Below, piece by piece: positions 40,079 to 50,215 of a stretch of 64,000 nt of DNA. The translations under genes were made by a program, and so were the position numbers. The notes beneath the pieces are model-generated. The model was not told where the DNA came from and did not search any database. It was given only the letters and a program-made list of their open reading frames with translations. How positions within the stretch are numbered: position 1 is the stretch's first letter; each line of letters opens with the position of its first letter. Source of the DNA: Symbiodinium sp. CCMP2592 (Eukaryota > Sar > Dinophyceae > Suessiales > Symbiodiniaceae); NCBI GenBank assembly GCA_905221615.1, contig CAJNDT010000979.1, positions 930,001-994,000 on the forward strand. Reading direction: 5' to 3'.

Positions 40079-40171
40079 AGCCCCATAATACCCCTTCTCG
40101 TACCCCCTTATAGTACTCCTTATAGACCCCTTTGAAAGGAGCCCTTAAAGGAACCCTATTCTAATTTGAAA

Positions 40172-40258
40172 CGCTGCGCGTCGTCCGCCTCGGCCCGGCT
40201 GTACGCGCATGCGGCGAGTGGCTACTATCTGCAGCAAGCTCTTGTAGGAAAAAAGTAA
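40172..40258 (+). CDS. Terminal exon, Ala/Tyr-rich
   Basis: It reads RCASSASARLYAHAASGYY then LQQALVGKK, stop TAA at 40256-40258. GC-rich and coding-like, following CCCTATTCTAATTTG, which resembles a MITE D right arm. Confidence 0.4.
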   Translation, partial: RCASSASARLYAHAASGYYLQQALVGKK

Positions 40259-40350
40259 CAGTTGGAATCGCACTTAGGAATTCAGGTTTGAAACTCCCTT
40301 GGTACTGCAGCCTTACAGGCGAGCCCCAATTTTTCAGGCTGGGGTTAGGG

Positions 40351-40462
40351 TGTAGGGGAGGGGGGGGAGGGGGGGGGGAGGGGGGGGGGGGGGAGGGGGG
40401 GAGGGGGGGGAGGGGGGAGGGGGGGGAGGGGGGGGAGGGTTCCATTTTTAGGGGGGGGGGGG
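40351..40462. repeat. Poly-purine G-run tract
   Basis: Runs of 6-14 G separated by single A cover about 110 bp, potentially several G-quadruplexes on the plus strand. The antisense Pro-rich open frame (40161-40493) is an artefact. Confidence 0.9.
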
Positions 40463-40896
40463 CGCAGTAGCCCCGATTTTGGTGTGGGGTCACTGCAGAG
40501 GGGATTAAGAGGTGGGGAATAGAGGGAATCCGAATAGGAACCTCTGACCGCTTCGGCCGGGGCCGAGGCGAATTATTCAGGCCCCTACAGTATCTAAGTC
40601 TGCTTATTTACCGTTGCCTGAGCCTGAGTATGCTCCCCGCCTGAAGGTCCTGAGAACGACGTGTGTGTGTGCATCAGACGGTTCAGAGGGGGCTGGCGGC
40701 GCAGTGGCAAAAATCTTTGACGGCGAGATCATTCTTTTGTGGGATTTCGAAAACCCCTAAGGCAGGAGCAGTAGTATTTAGACATGAGTTGTGGTGCACA
40801 TGATTGTCGACTTTTTCATCGGACCATATGGGGAATAACGTTACCACTAGTTCCGACCCGTTATGTTAGACACCTACAGCCTCTGTTCCAAGCCAT

Positions 40897-41015
40897 CCTC
40901 GGGGTTGATGATATAAACCCTGCCTTACCCATAATATAGCAAGGAACATAAAATGTTATCCATAGCCTAGAGTCATGAATTAAACTAATGCAGCATCTTT
41001 ACTAACCACCGTAGC
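40897..41015. mobile_element. MITE family B, decayed
   Basis: TCGGGGTTGATGATATAAAC on the left; the right arm is reduced to AATGCAGCATCTTTAC. Confidence 0.7.
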
Positions 41016-41238
41016 ATTCAAGTCCGTATCTGGGCCTTCTACTTAGGAGCTCAACGGACCTAGTGCGGGGGGTTTATAATTGCGGCTACACACCCTGAGC
41101 CCTAGACCACTGAACCTAAACCCTAACACCCCCTCAGCAGGGTTAGTGGTTCCTTACTTACAACCTTACTCACTAAGTACCTTGAGCTCGAGACCCTAAT
41201 CCCTAAACCCCGAAAGGGAACCCTGTTATAGAACCCTG

Positions 41239-41361
41239 CTTAAAGGCTCATGGGACTTAGTAAGGCTTTAATCTAAGTAGGTTACAATGAAGATACCCCC
41301 ACTTGGGGGACTTTTAGCCCCATTTATAACCGACTTGCTCGGTCCCATGATCCTCTAAGTA
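41239..41361. mobile_element. MITE family A
   Basis: CTTAAAGGCTCATGGGACTT on the left, GGTCCCATGATCCTCTAAGT on the right. Confidence 0.85.
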
Positions 41362-41663
41362 TAGTACCCTAGAAGGGAGCCCCCAAACTCTTCAGATTCG
41401 GGTTGTCGAACGCTGGGTTTTTGCGTCATAGCTTTCGCAGTTGGGGCCCATGGTTTAGTCTTTGCAGCACTTGGGTTTAGGGGTTTAGGGTTCAGGGCTT
41501 ACTTATTTAGCATATTTTTGGCTTTAGTTTCTTTCTAGTGTTCTTCCTAAACCCCAAACAGTTTTGCTTATCTTCTAGGGAGCATGGAGCAGAGGGCCTG
41601 GATGTGCGAGCTTCAGAATTGTGGCTGTTAACCCAAAATCTTTGGAACAAGCTAAACTTGGCG

Positions 41664-41850
41664 CTCTTTGGACTTTACCTTTTGGGTTTCTATATGGGAG
41701 TTTCCTAAAATTGAGAGTACCTTTTTGGGGGTCCTTATAATAAGGATCCTACTATTTTGGGTACTATCTTAGAGTCCGCCTATTCTTGGAAACTCCCATA
41801 TGAACCATACTAGGGAGGCTAAAAGTTTAACTTCTAGGAGGGGTTCAGAA
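41664..41850. mobile_element. Repeat family G split by a MITE F insertion
   Basis: G sequence (TTGGACTTTACCTTTTGGGT ... GGGAGGCTAAAAGTTTAACT) is interrupted at TTTCTATATG by a MITE F (41692-41803). The same site is uninterrupted at 22966-23064 and 12943-13058. Confidence 0.85.
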
Positions 41851-42015
41851 TTCAGAATCTGAGGTTAGAAGTATGGGGGCTCCTAGCATGGACCCTTAGC
41901 CCTTTTAAGGGACCTTAAAGGGTACAAACAGGGTATGTATGAGGGATATAAGGGGTGTCGGGCAAAAGGGCCCATACTAGGGGCCCATGGTCTCATCCTA
42001 AGACAGAATCATTGG

Positions 42016-42108
42016 TAGGGTTTAGGGTTTTGGGTTTAGGGTTTAGGGTTTAGGGTTTTGGGTTTAGGGTTTAGGGTTTTGGGTTTTGGGTTTAGGGTTT
42101 AGGGTTAA
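42016..42108. repeat. TTTAGGG/TTTTGGG block
   Basis: Alternating TTTAGGG and TTTTGGG units, a variant mix not seen in the other blocks. Confidence 0.9.
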
Positions 42109-42603
42109 CCTCAACACCACCAGAACGCCCCAAGTACCCTTTCATAAGTCGTAGAGGAGTGTAGCTGGTAAGTCTAGGCAGACAAACTGTCTCACATGCA
42201 GGTATTGCTACAGCCAGAACACTCTGTATGCCCTGAACAAGCCTGCAAAAGCCTGTACTCTAGACCCTACATTGCGCGGCGCAATTTGGATCCAGCAAGA
42301 CGAAAGCCGTACTTAGTCTTAGCACAGCTCCGATTTAGCCCAGAGTTCACACGGTTGGGTCTCTTGCAGCTTGGCTTTAGGGCCTAGACTTCAGGAAGTT
42401 AGGGAGTCTTTTTGGCTCAGGGTTTCTAGTCTCTTCCAGCCTAAGACTTTCGATCGTGCCAGGCCACACAGAGCTAGAGTTCAGGATAGGAAGAATCGAA
42501 GCGAAGCGGACCGCGTCAATGCCGTCCGTGAAGAGTATGGGTGCTGAGCTCAGCCAAGTGCCGAAATCTACACGCAAAGCCTTGAAGCCACGAGCCGACA
42601 TTA

Positions 42604-42719
42604 TAGTAAACCCCATAAAGTTGGAAATCGGATTAAGGTCAAATAGTACTGGGATTCCCTATACATTACTCTTAGGGAATGAGGCTATTGGGTTTCCAAC
42701 TTTCTGGCTTCTACTGTAC
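42604..42719. mobile_element. MITE family C
   Basis: CATAAAGTTGGAAATCGG on the left, TTTCCAACTTTCTGGCTTCT then ACTGTA on the right. Confidence 0.85.
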
Positions 42720-42723
42720 ATAA

Positions 42724-42857
42724 TCCTTACCTATAAGGACTCAAGGGACAAAGTAAGTAGAGTTATGGTTGGCGGTATAAAACCCCGAAGTAGGGTTGTC
42801 CTAAACGAATTGTAATAACCTTACGAAAAACCTTACGTACTAAGTCCCCTAAGCCTT
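42724..42857. mobile_element. MITE family A, directly next to MITE C
   Basis: CTATAAGGACTCAAGGGACA on the left, AAGTCCCCTAAGCCTTCAAG on the right. Confidence 0.75.
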
Positions 42858-42930
42858 CAAGTAAGCCTTGAGTCTTCAACCCTGGGCTCTCTACTGCAGG
42901 ACCGCTTCGCAGAGGTTGCAGGAGCATTCT

Positions 42931-43036
42931 ATAGGGGCCTTAATTACTACCTATACTACTTTGGTGTTCTTTATTGTAAGTATAGTATCATGGGACCCCA
43001 AACCCTGCTTGTTAAGGCCCCCATAGTAAGCCGCCT
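42931..43036. mobile_element. MITE family D
   Basis: TATAGGGGCCTTAATTACTA on the left, CTTGTTAAGGCCCCCATA on the right. Confidence 0.85.
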
Positions 43037-43734
43037 TCGCATAAAGCCCTAGAGCCTGATCACGAATGATGCCCTAAACCGCACCAGCAAATTGCATCCA
43101 GCCCTTTGCCAATATTCTTCCCTTTAGCTTCCCTCTTAGACCTACTGTACGTTACCCGTCTGAACCCGAAGCCATAGTTTCGGGTTTAGGGTTTATGGCC
43201 TCTAGGGTTTAGGGTTCAGAATTTCTTTGACATCCCAAAGCCACAGAACAGACGGAACTAAGCTTACAACTCATACCGAAAACCGTCTCTGTACCCTTAA
43301 ATCTGGATTGCCTGAATCCGAAGCCCGTGTGTCCCGACCCCAAATCCACCGGACACTTCTACCAAACTCGTAAGGAATCCTCCCGAACCCGAAAACCATC
43401 GAGACAAACAATCGCCAATACCAAAAGGATAACACACAACAGAGACCGATACCTATCATCTGTATATGGAATATGTTCATATGTACATAAGCATACAACA
43501 TGTACAGTTTGATAGAATACCTTAAAGCCCAAACCCTTACTTACAACTCAAAAGCCCTAGGACCCTGAGCTCTGAGCCCTAACTCCCTAAAGCTCTAAAC
43601 CCTAGACTCCTAACCCCTAAACCCCCAAACCCGAAGCCCTAAACCCTGAAGCCCCAAGCCCATAATCCCCTCAACCCCACAAACCCTAAGCCCTAAGCCC
43701 GATTTCTGGCACAGCGCTGCTTCTCGGCACGGCC

Positions 43735-45910
43735 ATGCCTCCGGAGAAGGCGGAGCCTGCCATGCACTACCCTGGTCAAGAAGCCTCCATCAGTGATCTT
43801 TACTGTGAATTCGGAGAGCTCAGCTCCGAGCCGGGCTGGGGAAGTGCCAGCATATCTGTGCTGGGTAAGTTAGAGTACCATGTGGGCATGATGTCTCAGC
43901 TGACACATTTGCTTGAACTAAGTTTTTGCCCGCCGCCCGCCGTCGCAGCTGAAGCTGAGATTTCAGACAATGCTGTCAAGTGCGCCTGCCGTTTCTTCGA
44001 TCGCCGTTTGTTGCACGGCTGTGCTGTCATGGACCACGCTTGTGCTTCGGGGACCGAGGGCACGAGAACGGTTCCTGCTCAAACTGTGAAGCGACACGCT
44101 GAGGCAGACACCGTTGGCCGTGTCCTGCGACATTGCGTCGCAGAGCCTATCACAATGAGCGAAATGTCCCGCCGCCTCGCACACCTCAGAAAGGACACCG
44201 AGTTCGTTCAGCGCACAGCCCTCCTGCAAAAGATCGTGAGTTTGGATTCGGGCGTTTTAGAGGAAGGTGTGCGTGGCGGGCTAGTGCTTCGTCGGATGCC
44301 TTTGACGGAGAGCCGCAAAGCACTCCTTGATTCTTTGGGGTGCCCTTGGACAGGTTCCAGCCTGTGATGCAAGGCGCTGGTCGCTTCCAGCAGCATCCTG
44401 TGCAAAATGGAGCTTTGGCCGTGCCAGCAATTGCCACCACTGGTCGCGTTCAGGAGATGTTATTCCCCCGCCTGCACCTTGGATTTATGCTGGCGTATCC
44501 TTCATGGGTCTTCTCTTCCAACCGGCTTCTATGAGATTCCATGCCTGCGTAAATGTGGCCACGGGCCCGGAAGTGGGGCGGCAAGTGTGTTGGCAGGATG
44601 GCGATGATATGGGAGCGGCAGTGGTGGTGCCTCCGCCATGGACGTATGCTGTGGTCAAACGTCCAGAAGAAGCGTCTTTCAGGGCTTTGTTTACTCAGCC
44701 AGCAGAACTCGGCCATGCAGCAGGACATGCCGGCCTAGCTGCTGAGAGGCCGGTGCTTTTTGCCGGCGAAATCCAGCTTGGCCCAGATGCCGTATGTCAC
44801 CGGCACGTATCAGTTTCCGGAGTCTTTGGTGCATCAGAGTGGCTTGGCAGCTACTTTCTTCTGGGCTTTCAGTGTGTGCCCTGCAACGGACCCAGCTGAC
44901 CCCAGTGCATCCCTTCCGCTGCCAGGCGGCCATTCGCTACTCGCTGCAGTCAGCCTTCCGCTGAGACTTCTCGCGAAGCTGCTCTCCAACCTTTTGGATG
45001 TGCGGCAGGAGCAGCAATGAATACCGAACCACACGGCGCTGCACCGCTCGACTCGGAAGCTGAAAAAATGCGAGAAACGGACTCGTCAAGGCATGGGTTC
45101 CTCAAGCGTACCCCGCAGCAAGACTCTACCACCCAGATTGATTTGTCTGGCGATTCTAAGTCAGCGACCAGTGATACCATTTTGCTTGTGCTTTCTCAAG
45201 CAAGCCCCGACGGTGCAAACCAAGGCTCTGCTTCGGAAGATCTGGGACTACCTGCTAGCCGCAATGGCGACGAAGCGATCTCCGATCCTGGCTGTGCGGC
45301 CGCAACGAGCAAACCAAGTCCGCGCCGAAAGGTTGCAACAGGCCGGATGCGAGGCGAGGCGCAGTCGCAAGACAATGTTAGTGAATCTGACGTCGGTGCT
45401 GTGAAGGAAGAACACTGCAATCAAGAGGCAGCAGACGCTGATTCTTCCGACAAACAGCCTTCGCAAGAGGATGCCGCTGCACCCCTGCCCCGACCAAACG
45501 CGGCAGAGAATGTTCTGGGCAGGGTGTCTGTTGCTGACCCTGGTGCCAAAGGAGAATGCTGGCAAATTGCTGAGAAGTATTTGCGCTCTAAAGGGTATAA
45601 GTTACGTCCAGCGGTCGAGCCCAGCCGCCGCAAGCTTCGGTGGCCGCGCTTCTATTGCTTATGCGGTGGGAGGTCGAAGGAATCTACCAAAGGAGAGCTT
45701 GCATGCCCTGTTGTCTGGACCGGCCGTGTCGAAACGGCGACTCATTTCGATCTGCATGAGCTCATCATTGCACAGGCCGGTGTCCACGAACCTTATGCAA
45801 GCAGAGACGCCGGGCCCAAGATGAAGAAGATGAGTCTTCGGATGACGAGAATCCTATCGGGGCCCCTTCGTTCCCCCCCACGTCTCAAACACATGAAACT
45901 CATAATCTAA
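43735..45910 (+). CDS. GC-rich gene with short conventional introns
   Basis: Proposed exons: 43735-43864, 43949-44235, 44354-44871 and 44926-45910. Introns of 84, 118 and 54 nt start GTAAGT, GTGAGT and GTGTGT and end CGTCGCAG, TTGGACAG and GCTGCCAG after pyrimidine-rich stretches. The sum is 640 codons (639 residues plus TAA) with all phases agreeing. An alternative third exon (44361-44458 joined to 44536) also keeps phase and reads VMQGAGRFQQHPVQNG. N-terminus: MPPEKAEPAMHYPGQ. The middle is Cys/Trp-containing. The C-terminal third has an acidic Ser/Ala-rich region and a basic segment (SRRKLRWPRFYCLCGG). I recognise no domain. The gene contains no MITE or telomeric block, in contrast to its surroundings. 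Confidence 0.5.
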
Positions 45911-46300
45911 ACCAGCATTTACTCTAAACTCTAAACGGCCCTGAGTCCGAAACCCTAAACCCCGAACCCTAGAGGGCAAGGACGAAATCAGCCCGGACAA
46001 GGGTGCAAGGTTCAGGTGCCATGTAGGAGGTTTTTGTGTAGTTTAAGGGTCATGCCCCAGAGACTCCAGTATCCCTTACTTTTAATTATAGTAGGATCCC
46101 TAATATGTTTTCAGTCATTTTCCTTCCTTCATTTAAGGGATATTGGAGTTTCTGGGTTGCTCCTCAAGGTAAACCTCAACGCCGCAAACCTATTCAAGCC
46201 CAGATAAGCCTCTAATCTTGATCAGCATTGACACCAAACCCTAAACCCGAATCAACCTCTTTCCCCTAGTACACCTCTTCTCCTTTAAACCCTTTAACCA
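45911..46300. other. Spacer with MITE J
   Basis: Degenerate CCCTAAA after the gene, then a MITE J copy (46049-46165: CCCCAGAGACTCCAGTATCC on the left, GATATTGGAGTTTCTGGG on the right). Confidence 0.65.
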
Positions 46301-46417
46301 TACAGTGGAAGCCCAAAAGTTGGAAACCCAATAGCCTCAATCCTTAAGAGTAATGTATAAGGAATCTCAGCACTAATTGTCCTTAATCAGGTTTCCAACT
46401 TTTTGGGGCTTACTGTA
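46301..46417. mobile_element. MITE family C
   Basis: TACAGTGGAAGCCCAAAAGT on the left, CTTTTTGGGGCTTACTGTA on the right. TA at both ends. Confidence 0.9.
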
Positions 46418-46435
46418 ATAAACCTTTAAACCCAG

Positions 46436-46533
46436 ATCTCCGAGGCCGACTTCTCAGATGGCTTTGGCTCCTGGCAGCTGCGCGGGTGCACGGTCGGGGC
46501 ACCCGGAGCTTCCGCCATCTTAGAACGATCTGG
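46436..46533 (+). CDS. Exon of a possible carbohydrate-binding-type domain
   Basis: After AACCCAG the frame reads ISEADFSDGFGSWQLRGC then TVGAPGASAILERSG, with a donor GTTAGGGTTTGTAGGG. The D-F-x-D-G...W pattern recalls the N-terminal strand of CBM4/9-like jelly rolls; this is a weak resemblance from memory. MITE C lies 19 nt upstream. No partner exon identified. Confidence 0.5.
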
Positions 46534-47588
46534 GTTAGGGTTTGTAGGGTTTATATGTTTCAGTTTATGGTTCAGGGCTTAGGCCACTGGGAAAACTTTC
46601 ATCTGTAAGCACTGTTGAACCCGACAGTTAGTACCTCCTCAAAGGAAGACTTGTATATGTATTTGGTCTAGCTTAGAAAATCTGAACTCTTATGGGCCCG
46701 ATTGTTGAAGAAGAGAGTGAACAGGGCTGCTTTGGTTTCGCGGCATAAGGTTCAGGGTTCCTTCAAAAATTCACAAAGAGGTTTCGTGATAGGGGCCACA
46801 ACGAGTTCAATAGTTACAGTCTTAACAGGGCTTAAACAAGGTTTTGATAGGGTGGCCATGGCTTTCAGCGTTTCAAAATAGGGTTTTACAATGGTTTCAT
46901 ACAGGATCCTTCGTCAGTAGTGTGGGATTCCTTGAAGGGCTCCTGATGCTAATGGGGGCCTTGAAGGTACTATGGGGCTTTGAGGGGTTCGGGACTCAGT
47001 TAGTGTTTGGGCTTTCGGGCATAGATTTCGGGGTCGAGAACTTGACCAACCTCATTCCTCAGGCCTCCTTATTAAATATGTAGTACCATATACACTCAAG
47101 CCGCATTCTAAGTGTTTCGGCCCCCAATATTGCAGCATTTGTAGAGGGCTTTGCAGGGCGTGAGTTTAGGTGTTGTTTAGATGTTTATGGGTTCTTTGAG
47201 CTTCTATATACCTATAGAATACTGTTCCACCCAAAAAGCCTGGTAGATATAATGTGTATATGTGCACATACATACATACACACACACACACACACGCACA
47301 CACACAATCGAACGTGTAAGACAGAGACACGCACACACAACAATTCAACAACAACACTTCCTAATCTTTACCCTCCCAAGGCCTCAACCCGATCGGCCTT
47401 CCTGGTGGCACTTCACCAACTCACCGATTCTTTCAAACGATCCCACGGGACGAAACCGTTGCATCCGATTTTGGCTCAGTGCCTGGGAGCTGAGAATTGG
47501 TGTCCTCAAGGTTCAGACATCCCCTGCTATGTCTAAGGCAGAGACTCCAGTGTTCTTGAAGGCCACCTCATTAAGGTGCCTGCTCAAC
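46534..47588. other. Spacer with CA microsatellite
   Basis: (CA)n at 47268-47310. Short open frames at 46844-47083 and 47262-47660 are not convincing. A possible coding-like stretch at 47340-47500 (GC-richer) has no splice context I trust. Confidence 0.4.
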
Positions 47589-47752
47589 GAATACCCAGAG
47601 ACTCCAATATCCCTTAGTGAATACCCCTTAAATCATATTAAGGGTCCCACTTTAGCTTAAGGTACATTCCTTAACTATATTCCTTAACTCAGGGATATTC
47701 CTTAGTAGAGGTACATTTTTCATGAAGGGATATTGGAGTCTCTGGGTAACCT
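47589..47752. mobile_element. MITE family J, enlarged copy
   Basis: TACCCAGAGACTCCAATATC on the left, GATATTGGAGTCTCTGGGTA on the right. Perfect 18-bp arms with an internal duplication of CCTTAACT. Confidence 0.9.
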
Positions 47753-47817
47753 GGCGGAGTCTCTTAGACAGTGCTTGGGGCTGAGGAAAACAGTTTCCTG
47801 CTCCTGGGACCCTTCAA

Positions 47818-47935
47818 GTCTAGGATGCCCAGTAGTACCCGTATTCCCTTTTTGTAGTCCTAGGTTCCTTATAAAGTTACCCAATACCAAAAAGAGAGGC
47901 CTTTTTATTCTTAGGTTACTGGGTATCCTAGAAGT
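47818..47935. mobile_element. MITE family M, solitary copy
   Basis: TAGGATGCCCAGTAGTACCC on the left, AGGTTACTGGGTATCCTA on the right. Nearly identical to the copies inside the 1.07-kb satellite. Confidence 0.9.
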
Positions 47936-47986
47936 GCTTTATGCCCTGCCAAAACCCTGAAATCCATCATTCCGAACACCTCTCAG

Positions 47987-48087
47987 GTGAAGACAAGGTG
48001 GATGGTGGGGACATCCTGGATGCGATGCTTGGCGACTTGCCGGACCCTGTGGAGGACTTTCAAAGCTTGAGATCTAGGTTGAGTTGA
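47987..48087 (+). CDS. Terminal exon, acidic
   Basis: After CACCTCTCAG the frame reads EDKVDGGDILDAMLGDL then PDPVEDFQSLRSRLS, stop TGA at 48085-48087. Strong coding character, with a downstream TTTAGGG-like flank. Confidence 0.5.
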
Positions 48088-48738
48088 AGGCCTTAGAGAT
48101 GGTGTGCAAGGCCTTGGAGATGGTGTGCAGGGTTTAAGCTTTACGGTTTTGGGGAAGCGGTTTTGGGTTTAGGGTTTAAGGTTTATGGTTTTGGGGAAGT
48201 TTAGAGTTTAGAGCGTAGGGCTTTGGAATCAGGGATCAGGGTTTACGGTTCCAGGTTCAAGCAGGCAGTCAGGACACCCCGAGATCACAATGCGTCTGCT
48301 AAGGAATCCTCCTTAAGAGAGGTCTCTAGGTTCCGAGGTATCTATGACACTAATTACGCCCCTAACTCCCAGTCCTAAACCCTAAACCGTCACAGTATGT
48401 AGGCACTTTGGCCGTCAGGCTTAAACCCGGTTTTGCAGTGTACACGATTATGAGCTCAGGCGCTAGGGTGCAAACGATTAAAGGTATGGGGTTTGGGGTT
48501 CCTTCTGCGTTACGGTTAAGGGAACAAAGGGACATCAGTCCCCCGAGAACTCTCACAAGGCCCATGTCATGTAACTGTGCAGTAAGTACTTGGCCGAAAA
48601 GGCCCCTTCCGGGCCTAAGTGTATCATAGACATGCTCTGATAAGCCCTATAAGTCTTTTAGCCCTAAATTAAACCCTAAACTCTAAACCCTAAACCCTAG
48701 CCCTGAAGTACGTGGCCTCTCAGTTTTCTCCTCCCAGG

Positions 48739-48782
48739 TGCTCCACCACCTACGCCTCAGAGACTCGGCAGTCTCAGCTTGG
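48739..48782 (+). CDS. Possible Pro-rich exon
   Basis: After CTCCTCCCAG the frame reads APPPTPQRLGSLSLE, with a possible donor GTTAGTC. Similar in flavour to the AGAPPPPPR end of the Gln-rich gene. Confidence 0.3.
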
Positions 48783-49030
48783 AGTTAGTCTGGGCTTTAG
48801 GATTTAGGCTTAGGGCTTCTTAAAGGAACTAGGTTGGATTTTGGGACTTTTTTTATTTTCCTTATTGGGGTTTATAAGGGACCCTATATATAAATATTTT
48901 TCAGGGTGTTTAAAGGCCAACCCAGGGAATCCTGGAAGACAGACACCCTCAGGGTCTTAGGGTTTTGGGGGGTTTAGGGTTCAGGGTTTCGCAAAAGAAA
49001 CACCTCCTTAAAGCCTCAGAGGGAACCTAT

Positions 49031-49151
49031 ACTTAGAGGATCATGGGACTTAGTAAGTAGGTTATAAATGGGGTTATAAGTCCCCTAAGTGGGGTTATAC
49101 TTTTGACCTACTTATAACCTTACTTACTAAGTCGCATGAGCCTCTAAGTAG
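49031..49151. mobile_element. MITE family A
   Basis: ACTTAGAGGATCATGGGACT on the left, AGTCGCATGAGCCTCTAAGT on the right. Confidence 0.9.
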
Positions 49152-49267
49152 ACCCTAAACCCTAAACCCCTCTTATAGAACCCTATAGTACCCTTTAAAG
49201 AGCCCTTAAGTAGAGAAACCCTCTGGATCCTGAGCACTTCCGGTTTCAGTGCTCAGGGTGTCGTTGT

Positions 49268-49380
49268 TAGCATCTGGGTAGTTGTCAAAATTAGGGTCCC
49301 TTTTGGGGTACCCTAAATAGTCGGTGCCGTACTATAGGGACCCAAGAAGGGACCATAATTTTGACAACCGCCCATCTGGA
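49268..49380. mobile_element. MITE family H, complete
   Basis: CTGGGTAGTTGTCAAAATTA on the left, TAATTTTGACAACCGCCCAT on the right. A second complete copy lies at 58001-58108, a half copy at 17094-17156. Confidence 0.9.
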
Positions 49381-49444
49381 GATTTAGGGATTTGTGGTCA
49401 TTGTCTTTGCAGAGTTTGGGGTTTAGGGTTTAGGGACTCGGGCT

Positions 49445-49490
49445 CTACACGCATTTGGGCTTGAGGCGCGGACGGGTGTGGAACACGCAC
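49445..49490 (+). CDS. Possible exon before MITE I
   Basis: It reads LYTHLGLRRGRVWNTHS and then enters the MITE I arm. Confidence 0.3.
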
Positions 49491-49613
49491 TCCCAGACCC
49501 CCGGGAGGATCTCGAAAGTAGATCCCCTAATTTGGGCACTATACTACTAAGGGTACTTTATGGGAACCCTCATTAAGGGATCTACTTTTTGGATCCTGTC
49601 GGGGGGTCTGGGT
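49491..49613. mobile_element. MITE family I, complete
   Basis: CCCAGACCCCCGGGAGGATC on the left, GGATCCTGTCGGGGGGTCTG on the right. Confidence 0.9.
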
Positions 49614-49711
49614 TGTGGAGCAAGGCAGTCGGAACCCAAGAGCTGGGTATAATCTTATGCTGCGGCAGGCTGTTATGTGGGTTTGAGAAGTTGCAGTAGG
49701 GTGTGCTAAGC

Positions 49712-49833
49712 CAGAGACTCCAATACTTCTTGATTTTGGAATATACCTTAAATTGTAGTAGGATCCCTAATATGATTTATATAAAACCCTAAACCCTAAA
49801 CCGTAATTATGGGATGTTGGGGTCTCTGGGAAC
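49712..49833. mobile_element. MITE family J containing telomere repeats
   Basis: GCCAGAGACTCCAATACTTC on the left, GATGTTGGGGTCTCTGGGA on the right. The middle contains AAAACCCTAAACCCTAAACC, not present in other J copies. Confidence 0.85.
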
Positions 49834-49878
49834 AGATTGGGGGCAAGGCTCCGATACGTGTGGCAGCAAGATGCGTGA
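49831..49878 (+). CDS. Possible terminal exon abutting MITE J
   Basis: It reads NRLGARLRYVWQQDA and TGA directly after the J right arm CTCTGGG. Confidence 0.25.
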   Translation, partial: NRLGARLRYVWQQDA

Positions 49879-50109
49879 GGTGGTCTTCCTTAAACCCTAA
49901 AGCCTTAAACCCTAAACCCTAAACCTTAACCGTGGTTTAGGGTTTAGGGTTTAGGGTTGTAACCCCAAGTAAAACCCTCCCAGAGCCCCAACCCAAAAGC
50001 CTGCAGCCCCAGATCCAGAAACCCGAAAGCCTAAAGCCCGATAGCACTTAGAGCCGTAAACCCGTGGCCTCTCACCCTAAACCCTCAACTGCAGCCCAAC
50101 ATGGGGACC

Positions 50110-50215
50110 TACTGTTGATGATAGAAATCCTGCATTACCTTAAGGGCCCTAAACTATGGGAATTATGGTATATTCCTTCTTATGGGTCATGCAGGATTTA
50201 TATCATCAACCGTAT
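50110..50215. mobile_element. MITE family B
   Basis: TACTGTTGATGATAGAAATC on the left, GATTTATATCATCAACCGTA on the right. Confidence 0.9.

Noticed and set aside
40161-40493. Pro-rich open frame on minus
   Set aside because: Antisense of the G-run tract; low-complexity artefact.
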